Below are positions 48,500 to 64,000 of a DNA stretch of 64,000 bases, in pieces. Source of the DNA: Epiperipatus broadwayi. Its lineage: Eukaryota; Onychophora; Udeonychophora; Euonychophora; Peripatidae. Position numbers and translations under genes: made by a program. The stretch spans positions 4,611,717-4,675,716 of the forward strand of contig JAQFVV010000056.1 of the NCBI GenBank assembly GCA_028023455.1, given 5' to 3'. The notes beneath the pieces are model-generated. The model was not told where the DNA came from and searched no databases. It saw only the letters and a program-made list of their open reading frames with translations. How positions within the stretch are numbered: the first letter of the stretch is position 1; every line of letters begins with the position of its first letter.

Positions 48500-49312
48500 G
48501 ATGTGATGCACTGTGACTTCTCCTTAAACAGAGTCAGGAATCTCTCAGAAAGTATTCCCAGATAAACCTGTTAACCACTTTACCTTTTCTTTCCATTTCC
48601 CACCCTAAGTTTTCCCATAATCTGCTCTATCTCATTTCCACAACATAATCTTTGTCAACTCTATGGCCTTTATACCTAAATCCCCTTATCTTTTCCTAAA
48701 CCCAGCATAAAAACCAATAATCCACTTTCTGTATAATCACTTTGTTCATATTTATTCTTCCATAACTTCTTTATTTGTACCCTTTCTGCTTTCAAGCATT
48801 TACATTTAATTAACAGATGCCTAATATTTTCTATGCCTTCTTACACAATTTGCAGACTAAATCACCCATATTTTTTCATTTACATGTATATTCTCTTGTT
48901 GCTAAAGATCCCGTTTGAGCCTTAAACAATAAACTACTTTCCTTGCTATTATCATAAATTAACTCTCACCCAATGTTCCATTTACTTCTATATATATTTA
49001 AACTCCCTTTACTCTCCATAATAGTTCTCCATATCTCTAACTCCCTATTTTTTATTAATGTATCTATTCTTTTATCACATTCCTTACCACTATAACACTC
49101 AACAATCTTCCTAACACAATCATCCCAACTTTTGTACAAGTATATTGATATAAATTCTTTATCCAAATCTTTTGCATACCACATTACCTTTCTCACCCAT
49201 CTTGTTGCCTGCCCTTTATTTATAATCCAATTAAATACTATTTTGACTATTCTTTTATCCATAAACTGCAACCTAACAAACATTTTCATTTTACTTTTTG
49301 CAAACTCTCCAT
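48500..49312 (-). mobile_element. Second LINE family, short 5'-truncated copy
   Basis: Repeats the 3' region of the neighbouring copy: CCACCCTAAGTTT, TTTCTGTATAATCACTTTGTT and CTCTTGTTGCTAA occur in both. Its 3' end (left) shows a short-repeat tail on the plus strand, GATGATGTGATGTGATGCAC, compatible with the simple-repeat tails of some LINEs. Its 5' end stops exactly where a family B fold-back begins (49312). Confidence 0.7.
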
Positions 49313-49325
49313 ACAGTAGTGCCAC
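48966..49325 (-). pseudogene. LINE ORF2 C-terminal domain fragment
   Basis: A 119-codon frame reading KMKMFVRLQFMDKRIVKIVF, then WDDCVRKIVECYSGKECDKR, ELEIWRTIMESKGSLNIYRS. It continues out of frame into a decayed FKAQTGS and CKLCKK block, the C-terminal Cys-containing segment of many LINE ORF2 proteins. The apparent ATG at 49325 comes from the adjoining repeat, not from the LINE. Probable function in the intact protein is RNA or DNA binding; here it is inactive. Confidence 0.6.
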
Positions 49326-49546
49326 CCAGTGCCAACCTTAGTAACCAATGGATGCAAGAAGATTTATGCATAAAATTTCTATCTAGTTCTTACTCATCCA
49401 ATATCTCCAGATTATTTTCTAGCTTATGGCTTTCATCAGAAACTAGTCTAGGTTTATTGGATAAGTAGGCACTAGGTAGGGATTTTATACATAAACCTTC
49501 TTGCATCCATTGTTTATTAAGACTTGCACTGGATGGCACTACTGTA
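49312..49546. repeat. Family B repeat, fold-back copy
   Basis: Arms of about 110 bases: the left begins TACAGTAGTGCCACCCAGTG and the right ends with the reverse complement of TACAGTAGTGCCATCCAGTG. Both contain CAATGGATGCAAGAAG and CTTA-TCCAAT blocks, separated by a loop of about 16-20 bases near GCTTATGGCTTTCATC. The arms are about 85-90 percent alike by eye. The single-arm copies elsewhere equal one arm plus the loop side. Confidence 0.8.
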
Positions 49547-49719
49547 TTGAGAGTTTGATACTGTATTAACAGTTTGTATAAGCATAGAAAATAGTCATCA
49601 TGTGTCATTTTAGTGGTTTTATAAGAAAAAATATAATGATTATTGAAATCTTGAAAGAAACCGATAAAGAAATAGAAAAGTTTTTTCTTCAAGCTATATA
49701 CCAAATAATTAAATAGGAA

Positions 49720-50520
49720 AAATGAGCACATGATTGCAAAAATGTAGTAGTGATATTTATATTTAACAAAGAAGATATTAAAAATTACAAATTTATCAGT
49801 CTTCTATTAATTTTATATACGATCATTACTAAGAACATTATGACTTATTTATAAAGAACTTTGGACTTAAACAAAAGAACAAGTTGGATTAAGCTTACTT
49901 ATACATAGTAATTAGCATCTAAATGTTAAATATAATTATAGAACTGAACAGTGAATGTGAGTTATTATTTTGTATTTGATTTTGTAGATTATGAAAAGGT
50001 GTTGATTCTGTAAGCATTTCTATTGTAATGAATGCTTGAAATATTGAGACATAGATACAAGATATTATCAAATTCTGAACCATATTTATCAAATTGTAAC
50101 AACACGATTATATTTCAAAGTGACTTTAAGAAGAGTAACATTGATTAAGGTATTTAACAGAGTAATCTTATACCTCCAAAACATTTACATAATTTTTTCT
50201 AAGTATTTGTGAATGAAAGTGAAAAGGCCATGTATAAAGGTAAATAGAAATTACATAAATCAATAAGATTTTACAGATGAAGTTATCATTATATTTTAGA
50301 ACTTGAAAAGCATTATAAAAATATTAAATGAGAACAAAAGAACATAGAATTAAAAAGAAATGCTGAAAAGATGAATATTTTATTTATAGCTTTTCAAAAA
50401 AGAGAAAAAAAATGATAGTAATAAGTTACAATAAGTTAACAACTCTAAATAGTTTGATCAAATTATAATATAAATAAATAAATAATTGATTTAGTACTCT
50501 GAAATTTATAAAAAGGTTTA
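49720..50520 (+). mobile_element. RTE-type LINE relic (RT, plus strand)
   Basis: Decayed RT blocks: NVVVIFIFNKEDIKNYKFIS, then ITKNIM (the fingers block before motif A), VDYEK then FDSVSISI for motif A, TSKTF for the block after QGD, NYINQ, DFTDE near the FADD position, and a final reading like MNILFIAFQK. Many stops. The same family as the neighbouring pieces. Confidence 0.65.
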
Positions 50521-50629
50521 AGCACTAGAAGTAACAGAATTGGATCAAAATCCACTAACTCTGAACTTTAGAATCTGCCACTCTAGATTTCCACTACATG
50601 GGAAAGAAATTGGATTATTCATATCATCA

Positions 50630-51720
50630 TCATTTTTATTATTATTAATCCACTACTCTGATTACTAGTCTCTCTTCTCCATATCAGCCTAGCACATTTC
50701 CTTATTTCATCCACCCTTCTCACATGTAGTCTGTTTCTAGTTCTTTTACAATCTCTTGGAATCCCATTTAAGATTTCAATGGTCCATCTATTATCATCTC
50801 TAATATTCAGTCTGACTCCACTTCAGTCTCTTAGTTTTGGCAGTGATATTAGTAACACCTGTTTGTTCTTTCACCCATGTATTTCATTTTTGATCTCTTA
50901 TTGTTATTCCTAACATACATTTCTACATATTTCATTGTGTAATCTGAAGTCTCTGTATTGCTCTCTTATTAAGTGTTTCAATCTCAGATCTGTAAGTAAG
51001 AACTGGTAAATACATTTATTAAAAACCTCTTTCAAACAAGGCATATTTCCTATTAATATTAAATTAAATCTACCAAAAGCACTTCAATCAAGTTTAATTC
51101 TATGATTAATTTCATCCATTGTGTTTCCATCTGTAATAATGATCTCACCACAATATTTGTAGTTGTTAATTTCTTCTAACTCATCATTATCGATCTTTAT
51201 TTTTTAATTTTGAGAAAATTCATTGAACATTATTTTAGTCTTTTTAACATTTAATTTTAATCCTGAATTCTTACTTCCATCGGATAATTCTTACACTTCC
51301 TGAAGCTCTAAAGTATTATTTGCAAAAGCATACATATCATCTGAAAATTCAAATGATTCAAATAATCTCCATTTATTTTTATTCTTTTAGTTTTCCATTT
51401 TAATTCACAAAATACTTCATGCAAAACTGCTGTAAAAAGTTCACCCTTGTCAATGTTAATCTTTTTAGTATTATTGTTTATTCTACGTGTTGCTCTTGCA
51501 TTTTTATAAATATTCTTCAAAAGATGACAATATCTTGTTTCTATACCTTGATTATCCAATGCTTTAATCACTGTAGAAATGCTTATAGAATCAAATGCCT
51601 TTTTTATAATCTACAAATCCAAAGCATAATGATAACTCATATCTATTGGACCTTTGTATAACTTCTCTCAATGCTTGGCTATGATCTATTGTACTAATGA
51701 AATGTGGTTTAAGTACAATA
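50630..51720 (-). mobile_element. RTE-type LINE relic (RT to 3' end, minus strand)
   Basis: The minus strand holds a recognisable RTE reading: MIKALDNQGIETRYCHLLKN, IYKNARATRRI, KINIDKGELF, VFCELKWKTKRIKING, DYLNHLNF and, after a frameshift, a segment ending near IMFNEFSQ. Further 3' (50640-50840) a block reads DNRWTIEILNGIPRDCKRTR, then HVRRVDEIRKCARLIW, which is the RTE C-terminal DRW / R-R-P-x-RW region. The QGD and FADD steps are damaged. Confidence 0.75.
51308..51571 (-). pseudogene. RTE reverse transcriptase fragment
   Basis: An 87-codon frame spanning the RTE palm from just before the QGD block to LNF. GELFTAVLHEVF replaces the usual GVRQGD-SPLLF segment, and LNFQMICMLL replaces the LxFADD catalytic step, so both active-site motifs are lost. 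It is the most readable piece of the minus-strand RTE relic. Confidence 0.65.
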
Positions 51721-51829
51721 AATTATTTATATAGATGGAAATATTAAGAATAAATTTAAATCATTAAAGTAAACTTGGGTGAAATGATTTTGGTAAAAAT
51801 AATGTAAAAGGAAATTGGCCTTTGGGTTT

Positions 51830-52170
51830 GAAAATGAAGATGTTCAAGTATTCCCTCTATGTAACCAAGATTTAAATACTTCGTGAAAAAACACAAAAAC
51901 TTTTGAACGCATAATGCTGTGTAAAAAGAACTACATTGAAATTAATAAGAAGGATTAGAAAGTTATAAATCAGAGAACAAACTGATATAATTAACATAAT
52001 TGTAAGAAATATCAGGTGGAAATAAATCTGGCTGAACTTTTTTCTAGAAAAAGTTAAAGCTTTAAATCGGATCCCAGAAAATTATAAAAGAGTTAGAAGG
52101 AGACCACATGAGATATAAATTGATGAAAGTATGTAGTTTTGGGAAGTGATATAAGGAAAAGAAGCAATTG
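51830..52170 (+). mobile_element. Possible RTE 3' fragment
   Basis: Shifting frames read KALNRIPENYKRVRRRPHEI and IREQTDIINIIVRNIRWK, which resemble the RTE region before and within the R-RRP-x-RW-D block. Weak, short and frame-broken. Confidence 0.4.
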
Positions 52171-52884
52171 ATTATTATTATCAATTGCTTTAAAAATGTC
52201 ATTGTTGTTTGAAGTTTTAAATTTTGAAACAAACTTTTATCTCTTTATTCCTGTTTGTGAAAATTTAAATAACTGTATTGTATTTTTAGTGCTATATTTA
52301 TTTATTTTTTAACTCTGTTAATGGTAATATACTGTGGGTGAAAAAAGAAAAGAATAAATATTATTTGATGACATTTTAGAATTAAAATCGGCAACTAATA
52401 ATTTCTTTAAAAAAATTTTAATAACATTTTCTTTATAAAAGTTTCCAATTCAGAAAACACATAGATTTTGTTTAATGGAAAATATTTGCTCTTAAAACTA
52501 TTTCAATACTTGTAAAAATCAATGGTAAAAGTTTTATAGTTATTTTTGAATGAAATCATTTAATATTTTTATTTATTTTAGTAAGTTATTGTTTTTTCCC
52601 CCTCTTTTTATTAGGTTTTTTTTTTTTTTTTACATATTAAAATTCTTAAAGAAGAATATATATTGTTAATGCTTAAATTTATAGCGTACCAACAAAACTA
52701 TAGACTTTTTAAAACTTAATGTCATAGTATAACTTAATGCAGACTTAATCTTTTATCTTTATATAGTACTCAAAAATAAGCGACATAAAAGAATGAATAA
52801 TATAAAAAAGATTGTGCATTCAGATCTCAATTAATAAATAATTTTTTAATTGAAAAATGTTAAATTCTCTAGTATAATCAGTAT

Positions 52885-53130
52885 GAAAAAAGAATATGTC
52901 TTTAATTTATTATTCCAAACGCTCTCAAATACTTGAAGGAATAATATTAAAAGACTTAGAAAAGAAATATATACTTTTTAGGATAAAAATAAATGGACAT
53001 TATTTCATACATCTGGATTTTGCAGACATAATGCTTCAGAGTTTTAGGAAATGTTGCAAGAATTATCAAATGATAAGTAAGAAAGTAGGATTAAAGATAA
53101 ATACTATAAAAATACTAATATTTATAATTG
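52885..53130 (+). mobile_element. RTE reverse transcriptase fragment with FAD step
   Basis: An 80-codon frame reads FRIKINGHYFIHLDFADIML, then KVGLKINTIKILIF, matching the RTE palm around LRFADD and the KxGLKIN block. Only one D of the DD is clear (LDFAD-I). Flanked by anonymous DNA and truncated on both sides. Confidence 0.6.
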
Positions 53131-54196
53131 TATTCTAAACAAACTGCCTATAACTATTAAAGCAAGAGAATAGACCTCTTCTGTTTTAAATGTAAAGGAT
53201 TGGTCATCATCATCAGCAAAAGCAACATTGTTATTATATGTCATCATGTTGGCTTTGACTTTTAGTGATTGTGTAAATAGCATTTTTTTAACAAAATATT
53301 ATTCAGTTGGATTTTTAGACTGCTGAAAGAATATTAATTATTATGGTGAAGTCATTCTAATTTTTGCTAATTGATCCTTTCTATCATGACCCTTTTTAAA
53401 CATTGATCTTGTAATATTTAATTATATTACTTGTTAATAAACTGATCCATTATTATAATGTAACAACATGTTGCAAAAATTTAGATATGTTTGGGAGCAA
53501 ATTGATCATGAATTTGAAGTTGAAATTATGGAAAAGTCTTTTTCTAATGATTGTCCTTAGTTATACTACTCTCTTTTAAATGAAAAAAAGAGACATATTC
53601 ATTAAAAAAAAGAACCCAACATGATTCTACAAAACAAAAAAAAACTATTACATCATTCTCTTCAACCTGTGACAACAGTGATATCAATAAAATAATTGTT
53701 CTAGATATTGCAAAGTTCTAATTGATACCTCAACATATGTCATTAAATGGAGATTTGAATTAGAATAATTATCATTAAAAATGGTAAAGAAAGTAATACT
53801 TTAAAAAAGCATATGATTCTAACACAATGTTTTACCAAATATCTGCTTATGTTACCATAATGTTTTCATTTATTGTAGGTTTAAATAATTAATAGATACT
53901 AAATAGTAGTACTTCCATATTCAATGCTATTCTATCCATATCACAGACCAGTTTTAGCTTAATGATCTTTAATAATGAGGAGCTTAAATCTGGATCTTTG
54001 CATCTGGATTTTTTTGAACCTATAGCAGATTTATCCAGAAATCCCGTTTATTACTTGAACTTCCAAACATTTTAATGTTTTCAATCCAAGTCTACTCTTT
54101 TGAATAGTTCTCATACTAGTTCAACAACTATATATTTTAGCAAATTAGTAATTTTTATTAGTCATTTATAAGAATAGAGATTATCCAATAATAAAA
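53131..54196. other. Anonymous A+T-rich DNA
   Basis: No gene or recognised repeat. Confidence 0.5.
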
Positions 54197-54281
54197 AATA
54201 TTTCTGTAATGTAAATTTTCACTACATTACTCTCAGGAAAAGTAGAGACTGGTTTCTATCTTCTTTTAACATCTTGTGGAG
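54197..54281 (-). mobile_element. Family C MITE-like element, partial copy
   Basis: Matches the reverse complement of 58582-58668: AATATTTCTGTAATGTAAAT, CTACATTACTCTCA, GTAGAGACTGGTTTCTATCT and CATCTTGTGGA. The other terminal repeat, present in the complete copy at 58522-58666, is missing here. Confidence 0.7.
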
Positions 54282-54334
54282 GGGTATAATCATAAATATA
54301 TAACCCAAGACAGATGAAAAAGACCTATGATCCC

Positions 54335-54410
54335 CAAGATGCAAATTTTGTGCTGAACTAGCACTTATTAGTTGACCCAGATCACAATCTCTTGTACATA
54401 TCTTTATCAT
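54335..54410 (-). repeat. Family A repeat fragment
   Basis: AAATTTTGTGCTGAACTAGC, ACTTATTAGTTGACCCAGAT and CACAATCTCTTGTACAT match the core of family A, immediately left of the GATA array. Confidence 0.6.
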
Positions 54411-54418
54411 TATTCAGT

Positions 54419-57133
<2,715 letters not shown>

Positions 57134-57172
57134 TAGTATATATAATGTGTGGTTTTTTTGTAGTTCTTTACA

Positions 57173-57202
57173 CTTGAGAAGTCTGCTTGTAGCAGTGAAA
57201 CC
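57173..57202 (+). ncRNA. Hammerhead-ribozyme-like remnant in PLE 3' region
   Basis: CTTGAGAAG, then a small stem (TCTGC, loop TTGTA, GCAG), then TGAAACC. Many PLEs carry hammerhead ribozymes whose core is CTGANGA, stem II, GAAA. Here the GAAA half and stem II are present but the first half deviates at two core positions, so it is probably a decayed or inactive core. Confidence 0.3.
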
Positions 57203-57306
57203 TTAGGTTGTGTTTTAATATTATTTTTATGCTGGTCTGGTTTAATTTTAGATTTGGGGTAGTTTTGATTTTATATTGACTAGTTTAGCTTTATGCTTGT
57301 AATGTT

Positions 57307-58415
<1,109 letters not shown>

Positions 58416-58521
58416 TACTACAATTTAATTGAAGAGTTAAATGTTCTGTTTTCACAACTTTGACACAAATCATTTAATGAAAGTATATTAATAATTGTAT
58501 CAGTCAATCATAAGACTAGGG
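58416..58521. other. Short spacer
   Basis: A+T-rich, no feature recognised. Confidence 0.5.
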
Positions 58522-58666
58522 ATAATATTTCTGTAATATAATTTTTATATATCTTTGGTCATATGTTCATAGTTACATATGTCCACAAGGTATTAAAAGT
58601 GGGCAGAAACCAGTCTCTATCTTGCGTGAGAGTGATGTAATGAAAATTATACTACAGAAATATTAT
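58522..58666 (+). mobile_element. Family C MITE-like element, complete copy
   Basis: A 145-base element with terminal inverted repeats of about 24 bases: ATAATATTTCTGTAATATAA on the left, and on the right the reverse complement of ATAATATTTCTGTAGTATAA. The interior (CACAAGGTATTAAAAGTGGG, AACCAGTCTCTATCTTG) matches the partial copy at 54197-54281 in reverse. No ORF. A non-autonomous DNA transposon is the simplest reading; a TA-type target is possible but not proven. Confidence 0.7.
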
Positions 58667-61589
58667 TTATATATTTTAGTGTTTTCAGTTTTGTAACAGC
58701 TATAAACATCTTATATTTTTTGGCTAGGCTTGGATAAGATGATACTGGATGTGAATTCAATAAGCATAACATCTGTTGGTTATTCAAATTATAATTGAAA
58801 CCAGCAGAATTAGTTTCATAAATAACACTTTGTGTCTTTTTATATCACAAAATCACAACTATAGAATCTGATCATTTATTTAAAAGTAAGATTTTTTTTA
58901 AATATATAAGTAAAAATTTGCTTTTATTGTGGGTAATGTATTCTTTTTAATTCATTACTTTTTATTAGTTTGATAGACTTGATACTACTTATAGATATAC
59001 TTTTTTTTTTAGCATAAAATGTTTTTTCCTGTGATATTTGTGAAACTACCTATTTTAACAAACTGTCTAAAGTCACATTTTAATAACATTTTAAAGCTTT
59101 TTGTTAATATTCTTCACTTAGTATAATTATGCTTAACAAACATACCAACTATTCTAAGCCTTTCTATTTCTTAAAAATTCTTAATTGCTTTTCTCTTTAA
59201 AATCTTATATCAATTTTCTTTTACTTTTGCTTCACAATCTATTTTACTATAATTTTTACTATTTTCTCACTTTAAATTTATGCTAAATTTAATTATTTTG
59301 GCTTCTCATAATTTTATCAACTATTTTTTTTATTTATTCTGTTCAATAATTTCATGTTGATAATCTTATTCTTTTAATTTAACTTTTTCATCCTGCTGCA
59401 AAACCACAATTTTAAAATCTCCAATCTTTTCCTTTTTTTCTTTTTATTTAATTGTCCTCATATGCACATAACGTGACACACTCCACATGCGATCTGTTGT
59501 GAACCATTTCTTTAAAATCTAATTAACAATGATTATAAATTTCTATTTTATTAGATCTTTTTATCTACTCTCATTTTTACTCTAATGTTTTTTATTAATA
59601 CTTTCTTCATCAATGTAATAAAAAAGGTTCAAAATAAGAGAATTAACTATACATAATTCTAAATTATTATTTAAGAGTACTAATTGTATACATTCAGATC
59701 ATTATACTTTTTAATACATTTTTTATAATTCCATCTAATTATATCTCAATGCACTATTATGTCTTTTATATATACTTCTTATTCCGACAGACTTAATATT
59801 TCAAATATTTAAAAGCTTAATCAGTTTGGTAACATTATTTTCAATACTTACTTTCATCATCATTTATTTTTATTGCTATGACTTCATCAAAAAAGTTTCC
59901 AGAGATAGAAAAACAATTTTAATATGAACATAAAATGTTTAAAAACCTTTTTTAAAGACTGAAATCCTATTGCTAATATGACAAAAACAGAGCGCTAAAT
60001 ATTTTATTTAAACAACAAAATATAACCATATTTTACTCCATGCTATATATGACTAACTTTAGACTTTAACTAACTTATTTTTTTTCAGCTATAAAAGATT
60101 CAGTCTAAAATAACTTTTCCAAATAATCTCCTTGGAAAGCTAGATGACACTGTTTGGACTTTTGATACAAATAATATTAAACGCATAGCATGAATTATTG
60201 GTGTAAACTGTTTGGACAAAAAACACTCCCATTAGATATTTAGATGCATAATTAAATATTACCATGATAAATATTACTGAAATACTCACTTTCTATGCTC
60301 TTGCATATTTCTTCAGCAGATATCAGAAGACAAGTTGCTTCACAAAATATATATAAAGAAATATTAAATAAATAAAGCATCATTATCTTAAGATATAGTT
60401 TCATCACCTAAGACATTTCAAATCAAAATTCTCTTTCTTGATGCTTTACCAAACGTTTTTCAGATTAAGATTTGTGGCATAAAAGTCACAGATAAATTTT
60501 TATTTTCAATTTCAACAATAAAGTCAAAAAATTTGATTTTTCTAAATACTATTAGTATTTTATCAACATATTCAGGACAACCCATTAATGCTGCAGAATT
60601 GAAATTTAACAACCTTTGATTTATGTAACTCTGGCACTAAATATAATTATCATATCCATAAATATAATAGCAGTATTGAGAGACTTAATAAAACCATTAT
60701 TGAATCTGTATATCTTTTTTATAATTTTGGATAAGAATATCTGAAATGTATTAAGTTTTACATTGTTATATTTATTTTTCTCTAAAGCCATATTCAAATT
60801 ATATTAGTACGAATTAACATTTTGCTAAAGATATCCCTAAAAACTGCCAAATTATCAGAAAATTTTGATACTATAAATTTTTTATCTTTGATGTTAACTT
60901 TACTTCTATAAAAAAAATATTCATTTAGAAATCTTGTTAGTCTATATCTCACAAAACATGAAACATTCTTAAGAATACTTCACTATTTCTCTTCTGTAAA
61001 TATTTTATATTATATACAGTATATAAATTTTGTCATTTTCCAATCTACATATTTTATAAATATTCAATGATAAAAAACAGTTTACTTTATAACATGTTAC
61101 AGCTTTGGAAGGTTGTTCAGATTTTATATTGATTGCAATTTTTCTTAGTTTGTTTGGTTATCTATAACTGTTCTTTTTTTATGTTTACTTTTCTTTTTGT
61201 TGTCATTAATGTTAGCAGATAGTTAACCATTCTTCTTGAATTATTTTTTTTATTTTTTTAAATCGCTAGTTTCTGAATAAATTCATTTTGTTCTACTCCA
61301 TTGTGGTAGTGTAACTCCATGTCTTGTCTTTCTATCATGATTAAATGTATATAAGTATTTTTCTCTGTGTGTCTAGTTTTCTATAAATTCTAGCTTTGAT
61401 CTAGCAATGAGAGTTTTTATTACAATTACATCTAAGAAGGCCAATTTTTGTTCTTGCTCTGATTCTATTGTGAATTTAATTAAATAATATATTTTATCAA
61501 TGTGACTTCAGAATATTTATAGTAGTTCTTCTCCATATAGCCTTCTAGAAAATATATCATCAGCTTAGCAAAGCCAGATTTTATCATTG
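58667..61589. other. Anonymous A+T-rich DNA
   Basis: Nearly 3 kb with no recognised gene, RNA or repeat family. Confidence 0.5.
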
Positions 61590-62930
61590 TCAATTATTAT
61601 TTTCTTCTCCTGAGAAAATCCATTGAATATTATTTTAGTCTTTTTAGCTTCCTACATTTTTTGTTACCTAAAAACTCTGCAACATTGCCTGAAGGTCCGA
61701 GGCATTATTTGCAAAACCGATCTCACTACCTGCAAAATATAGATGATTTAAGTAATCTTCATTTACATTTATTCATCTTACTTCCCAATTTAATCCAAAA
61801 ACCCTTCTTATATATTTACAATAAAAAATTGTGTATATATGAAATCATGTTGTATACCTTTCTCCATATTAATCTTGCTAGTATTATTATGTAATCTATT
61901 TATTGTTTTTTGCATTTTGGTAAATATTCTTCAGAATATGATCTATCTCCATAAAAATGCTTATGGAATCAAATGCCTTTTTATAATCTACAAATCCAAA
62001 ATATAATGGCAACTCATTTGTTGGTCTTTTCAATAATTTTTCTCAATGCTTGGATGTGAACCACTGTGCTAAAACATTTTTAGATCCAGCTTGTTCTTTT
62101 CGTTTGTTAAAACCTAAAATTCACTGCAGATGAATTATAATTATCTTGGTAAAACTTTTGTATAAAATGATAAAAGTCTAAGTGTTTTAATTTCTAATTA
62201 CTTCTTTATCATCATTATTTTACATTATTCCACTTATCTAGTAAATCTTTATCATTTAGATATATGGCATGTAACTTTGTCAATACTTTTTCTAATTCTT
62301 CAACTGCTTTTTATCAGTTATAATTTCATCATAACCTGAAGTTTTTTCCATCTTTATAGATTTAATTGTGTTTCTCACTTCTATATTTAAAATACTAGAA
62401 CAATTGAGAAGATGAATTAATTGTAGGGGATATTTTGGTATAATTATTTATAGAATATTTCTTGCATTTTACAATATTATCTCTCATTTTAGTCTCTCAT
62501 TTTAGTCACATTTCTATCTCTTTTTAATTGCAAAAATGTCTCGTATTAATTCCAAAATAGTGTTTTACACTTTTCAGACTTCTATTTTTATACTATTATT
62601 AGCTCTTTTTTATGCCATTTTACAATACTTTAGACATTCACTTTTTTTAATGGATTATTCATTATAAATTTTCATATTCCTTCTTTTCTTAATATATTTG
62701 CTGCTTCTTTGCATCAATTATCTTTGTTGCTATTCTTAATAGTGTATCCATTATATTTTTATTGATTTCATTCAAATCTGAACTATCTTCTAAATCTGTT
62801 AATATTTTTAAATGATTTTCATATTCTAAATTTATTGGAATGTTTTTGAATATTGGGATTATTCACTTTGAATAGTGTTTTCCTTAATAATTTTTGTCTC
62901 TTTAGTTTTGCATTAAAAAGTATTTTTTTA
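61590..62930 (-). mobile_element. RTE-type LINE relic (minus strand)
   Basis: Reading leftwards: VRNTIKSIKMEKTSGYDEI (the K-P-G-x-DGI step), then FVDYKKAFDSISI (motif A), FCKYIRRVFGLNWEV, NEDYLNHLYFAG for the LxFADD step, GFANNASDLQAML and NIQWIFSGEE, all in the RTE order. The block after DYLNHL is closely related at the nucleotide level to 51200-51720, so both are copies of one family. Frameshifts and stops prevent expression. The part beyond 62560 is less certain. Confidence 0.7.
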
Positions 62931-64000
62931 CATCTGAGATCTCACTAATTAATGATCACTTTAATTAAAATAATTTTTTTATTAATTTTAATTCTCTATT
63001 TATTATATAATTATCTTTTTGTGTCACTTAGTACTGAAATTGTAAATATGACAATTATGGATGCAAAAAAATTGAACTTTACTTTTTCTATATATTAAAT
63101 CTATTATTTTTCTTTGTATTCATCTACTGTCATTCCTTTTCTGATTATCTTTCCTAGTTATATCAGTTTCACAATCTTTCTATATAATTTATTCTTCCAC
63201 AGAATTTGCATTTTATTTCCATTTCAATATTAAATGCAGTTTTTTTCCTATACTTTTTTCATAACACATACTCTTTACTGCAGCAATTAAAAAGCAATTA
63301 GGAATATTTTTTATCTTTTATTTGAGTTTACTTTAAAAGTCCACCTACAATTATTATGTTTTGTTTAAAAATAATTCTAAGAATTCTTTTTAAAAGGTCT
63401 AATAATTTATTTTATCTATTGCACCTTCTCACATTGTTTTAAAAGGATAACGTCAAATCTACCATCATTAAATTATTATCCAAATCTATATCATTTCCAT
63501 AATGTATACACACACATATACTTAGTTCTGTTCTAAAACTGATATAAATTAAGTCAATTTAATCAAAATATATTCTGACCATCTGACTTTATAATGTGTT
63601 AATTCTTTTCTTATGATTTTTCAAGCATATATTTAATCTTACCATACTATTTTTTTTTTTAAAACAATTTTGCCTCTTTTATTATTACATTTTTCATTTT
63701 TCCTGTCTCAATCTATCAAAGTTTCATTAGTATTATACTATAATTTTTATGTTCTTTCTCCAATTTTTATACATAATTTTTATCTCTTTATTATCTTGTA
63801 TATCATGATAACTAGTTTGTAAATTCTATAAAATCTATCATATCCATATCCACAAATCCAATTACCAATAATCTATCATTTATAAAAGTGATTTATTATA
63901 AAGCTGTCTATTGTTATCTTGCATTAAACAATATTTGTATTTTTATAAACATAACATAATTAATTGTAAAGTAAGATGAGTCACTTTGACATTTTTAAAG
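62931..64000. other. Anonymous A+T-rich DNA
   Basis: No gene or recognised repeat, apart from a short CA/TA tract near 63507-63520. Confidence 0.5.

Overview
This window looks like non-coding, transposon-rich DNA from an animal, most likely an invertebrate; I cannot name the species from the sequence. The base composition is very A+T-rich (about three quarters by eye) and CpG is scarce almost everywhere. I found no convincing host gene, no intact rRNA or tRNA gene and no CRISPR array. What can be recognised is retrotransposons of several kinds in different states of decay, short tRNA-like and fold-back repeats, and long microsatellites. The combination of GIY-YIG Penelope-like elements (PLEs), RTE-type LINEs, an endonuclease-bearing two-ORF LINE and tRNA-derived SINEs is what suggests an animal genome.

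Layout. 0-7.9 kb: anonymous A+T-rich DNA with (AT)n, copies of a fold-back repeat (family A, including an almost perfect hairpin at 4.2-4.5 kb), a perfect 56-bp palindrome and a tRNA-Val-like SINE with a 15-bp target-site duplication. 7.9-14.3 kb: a structurally near-complete but frame-broken LINE with a zinc-knuckle ORF1 and an APE-RT ORF2. 15.0-16.4 kb: two 5'-truncated PLE ends arranged head to head. 17.8-18.9 kb: a truncated relative of the 8-14 kb LINE, on the minus strand. 19.5-20.2 and 27.1-27.7 kb: two copies of an unclassified 650-bp repeat (family D). 20.9-22.0 kb: an RTE fragment. 22.6-25.2 kb: a compositionally different, CpG-rich segment that runs into a 500-N assembly gap (25246-25745).

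28.9-45.7 kb: RTE fragments, family A and family B repeats in otherwise anonymous DNA. 45.8-49.3 kb: two adjacent minus-strand copies of another LINE. 49.3-53.1 kb: a family B fold-back followed by a mosaic of RTE pieces in both orientations. 54.2-58.7 kb: the most striking locus, a nearly complete PLE (RT plus GIY-YIG endonuclease, with a single one-base frameshift) lying between two long GATA arrays of the same orientation (about 0.4 and 1.1 kb), bracketed by two opposite copies of a small MITE-like repeat (family C). 61.6-62.9 kb: one more minus-strand RTE relic.

The genes are not a cooperating pathway. They are autonomous retroelement proteins (RT and endonuclease) and the short non-autonomous repeats that presumably parasitise such machinery. 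Most reading frames are broken; the PLE at 54.8 kb is the freshest autonomous element. All family assignments come from motifs read by eye, without database searches.
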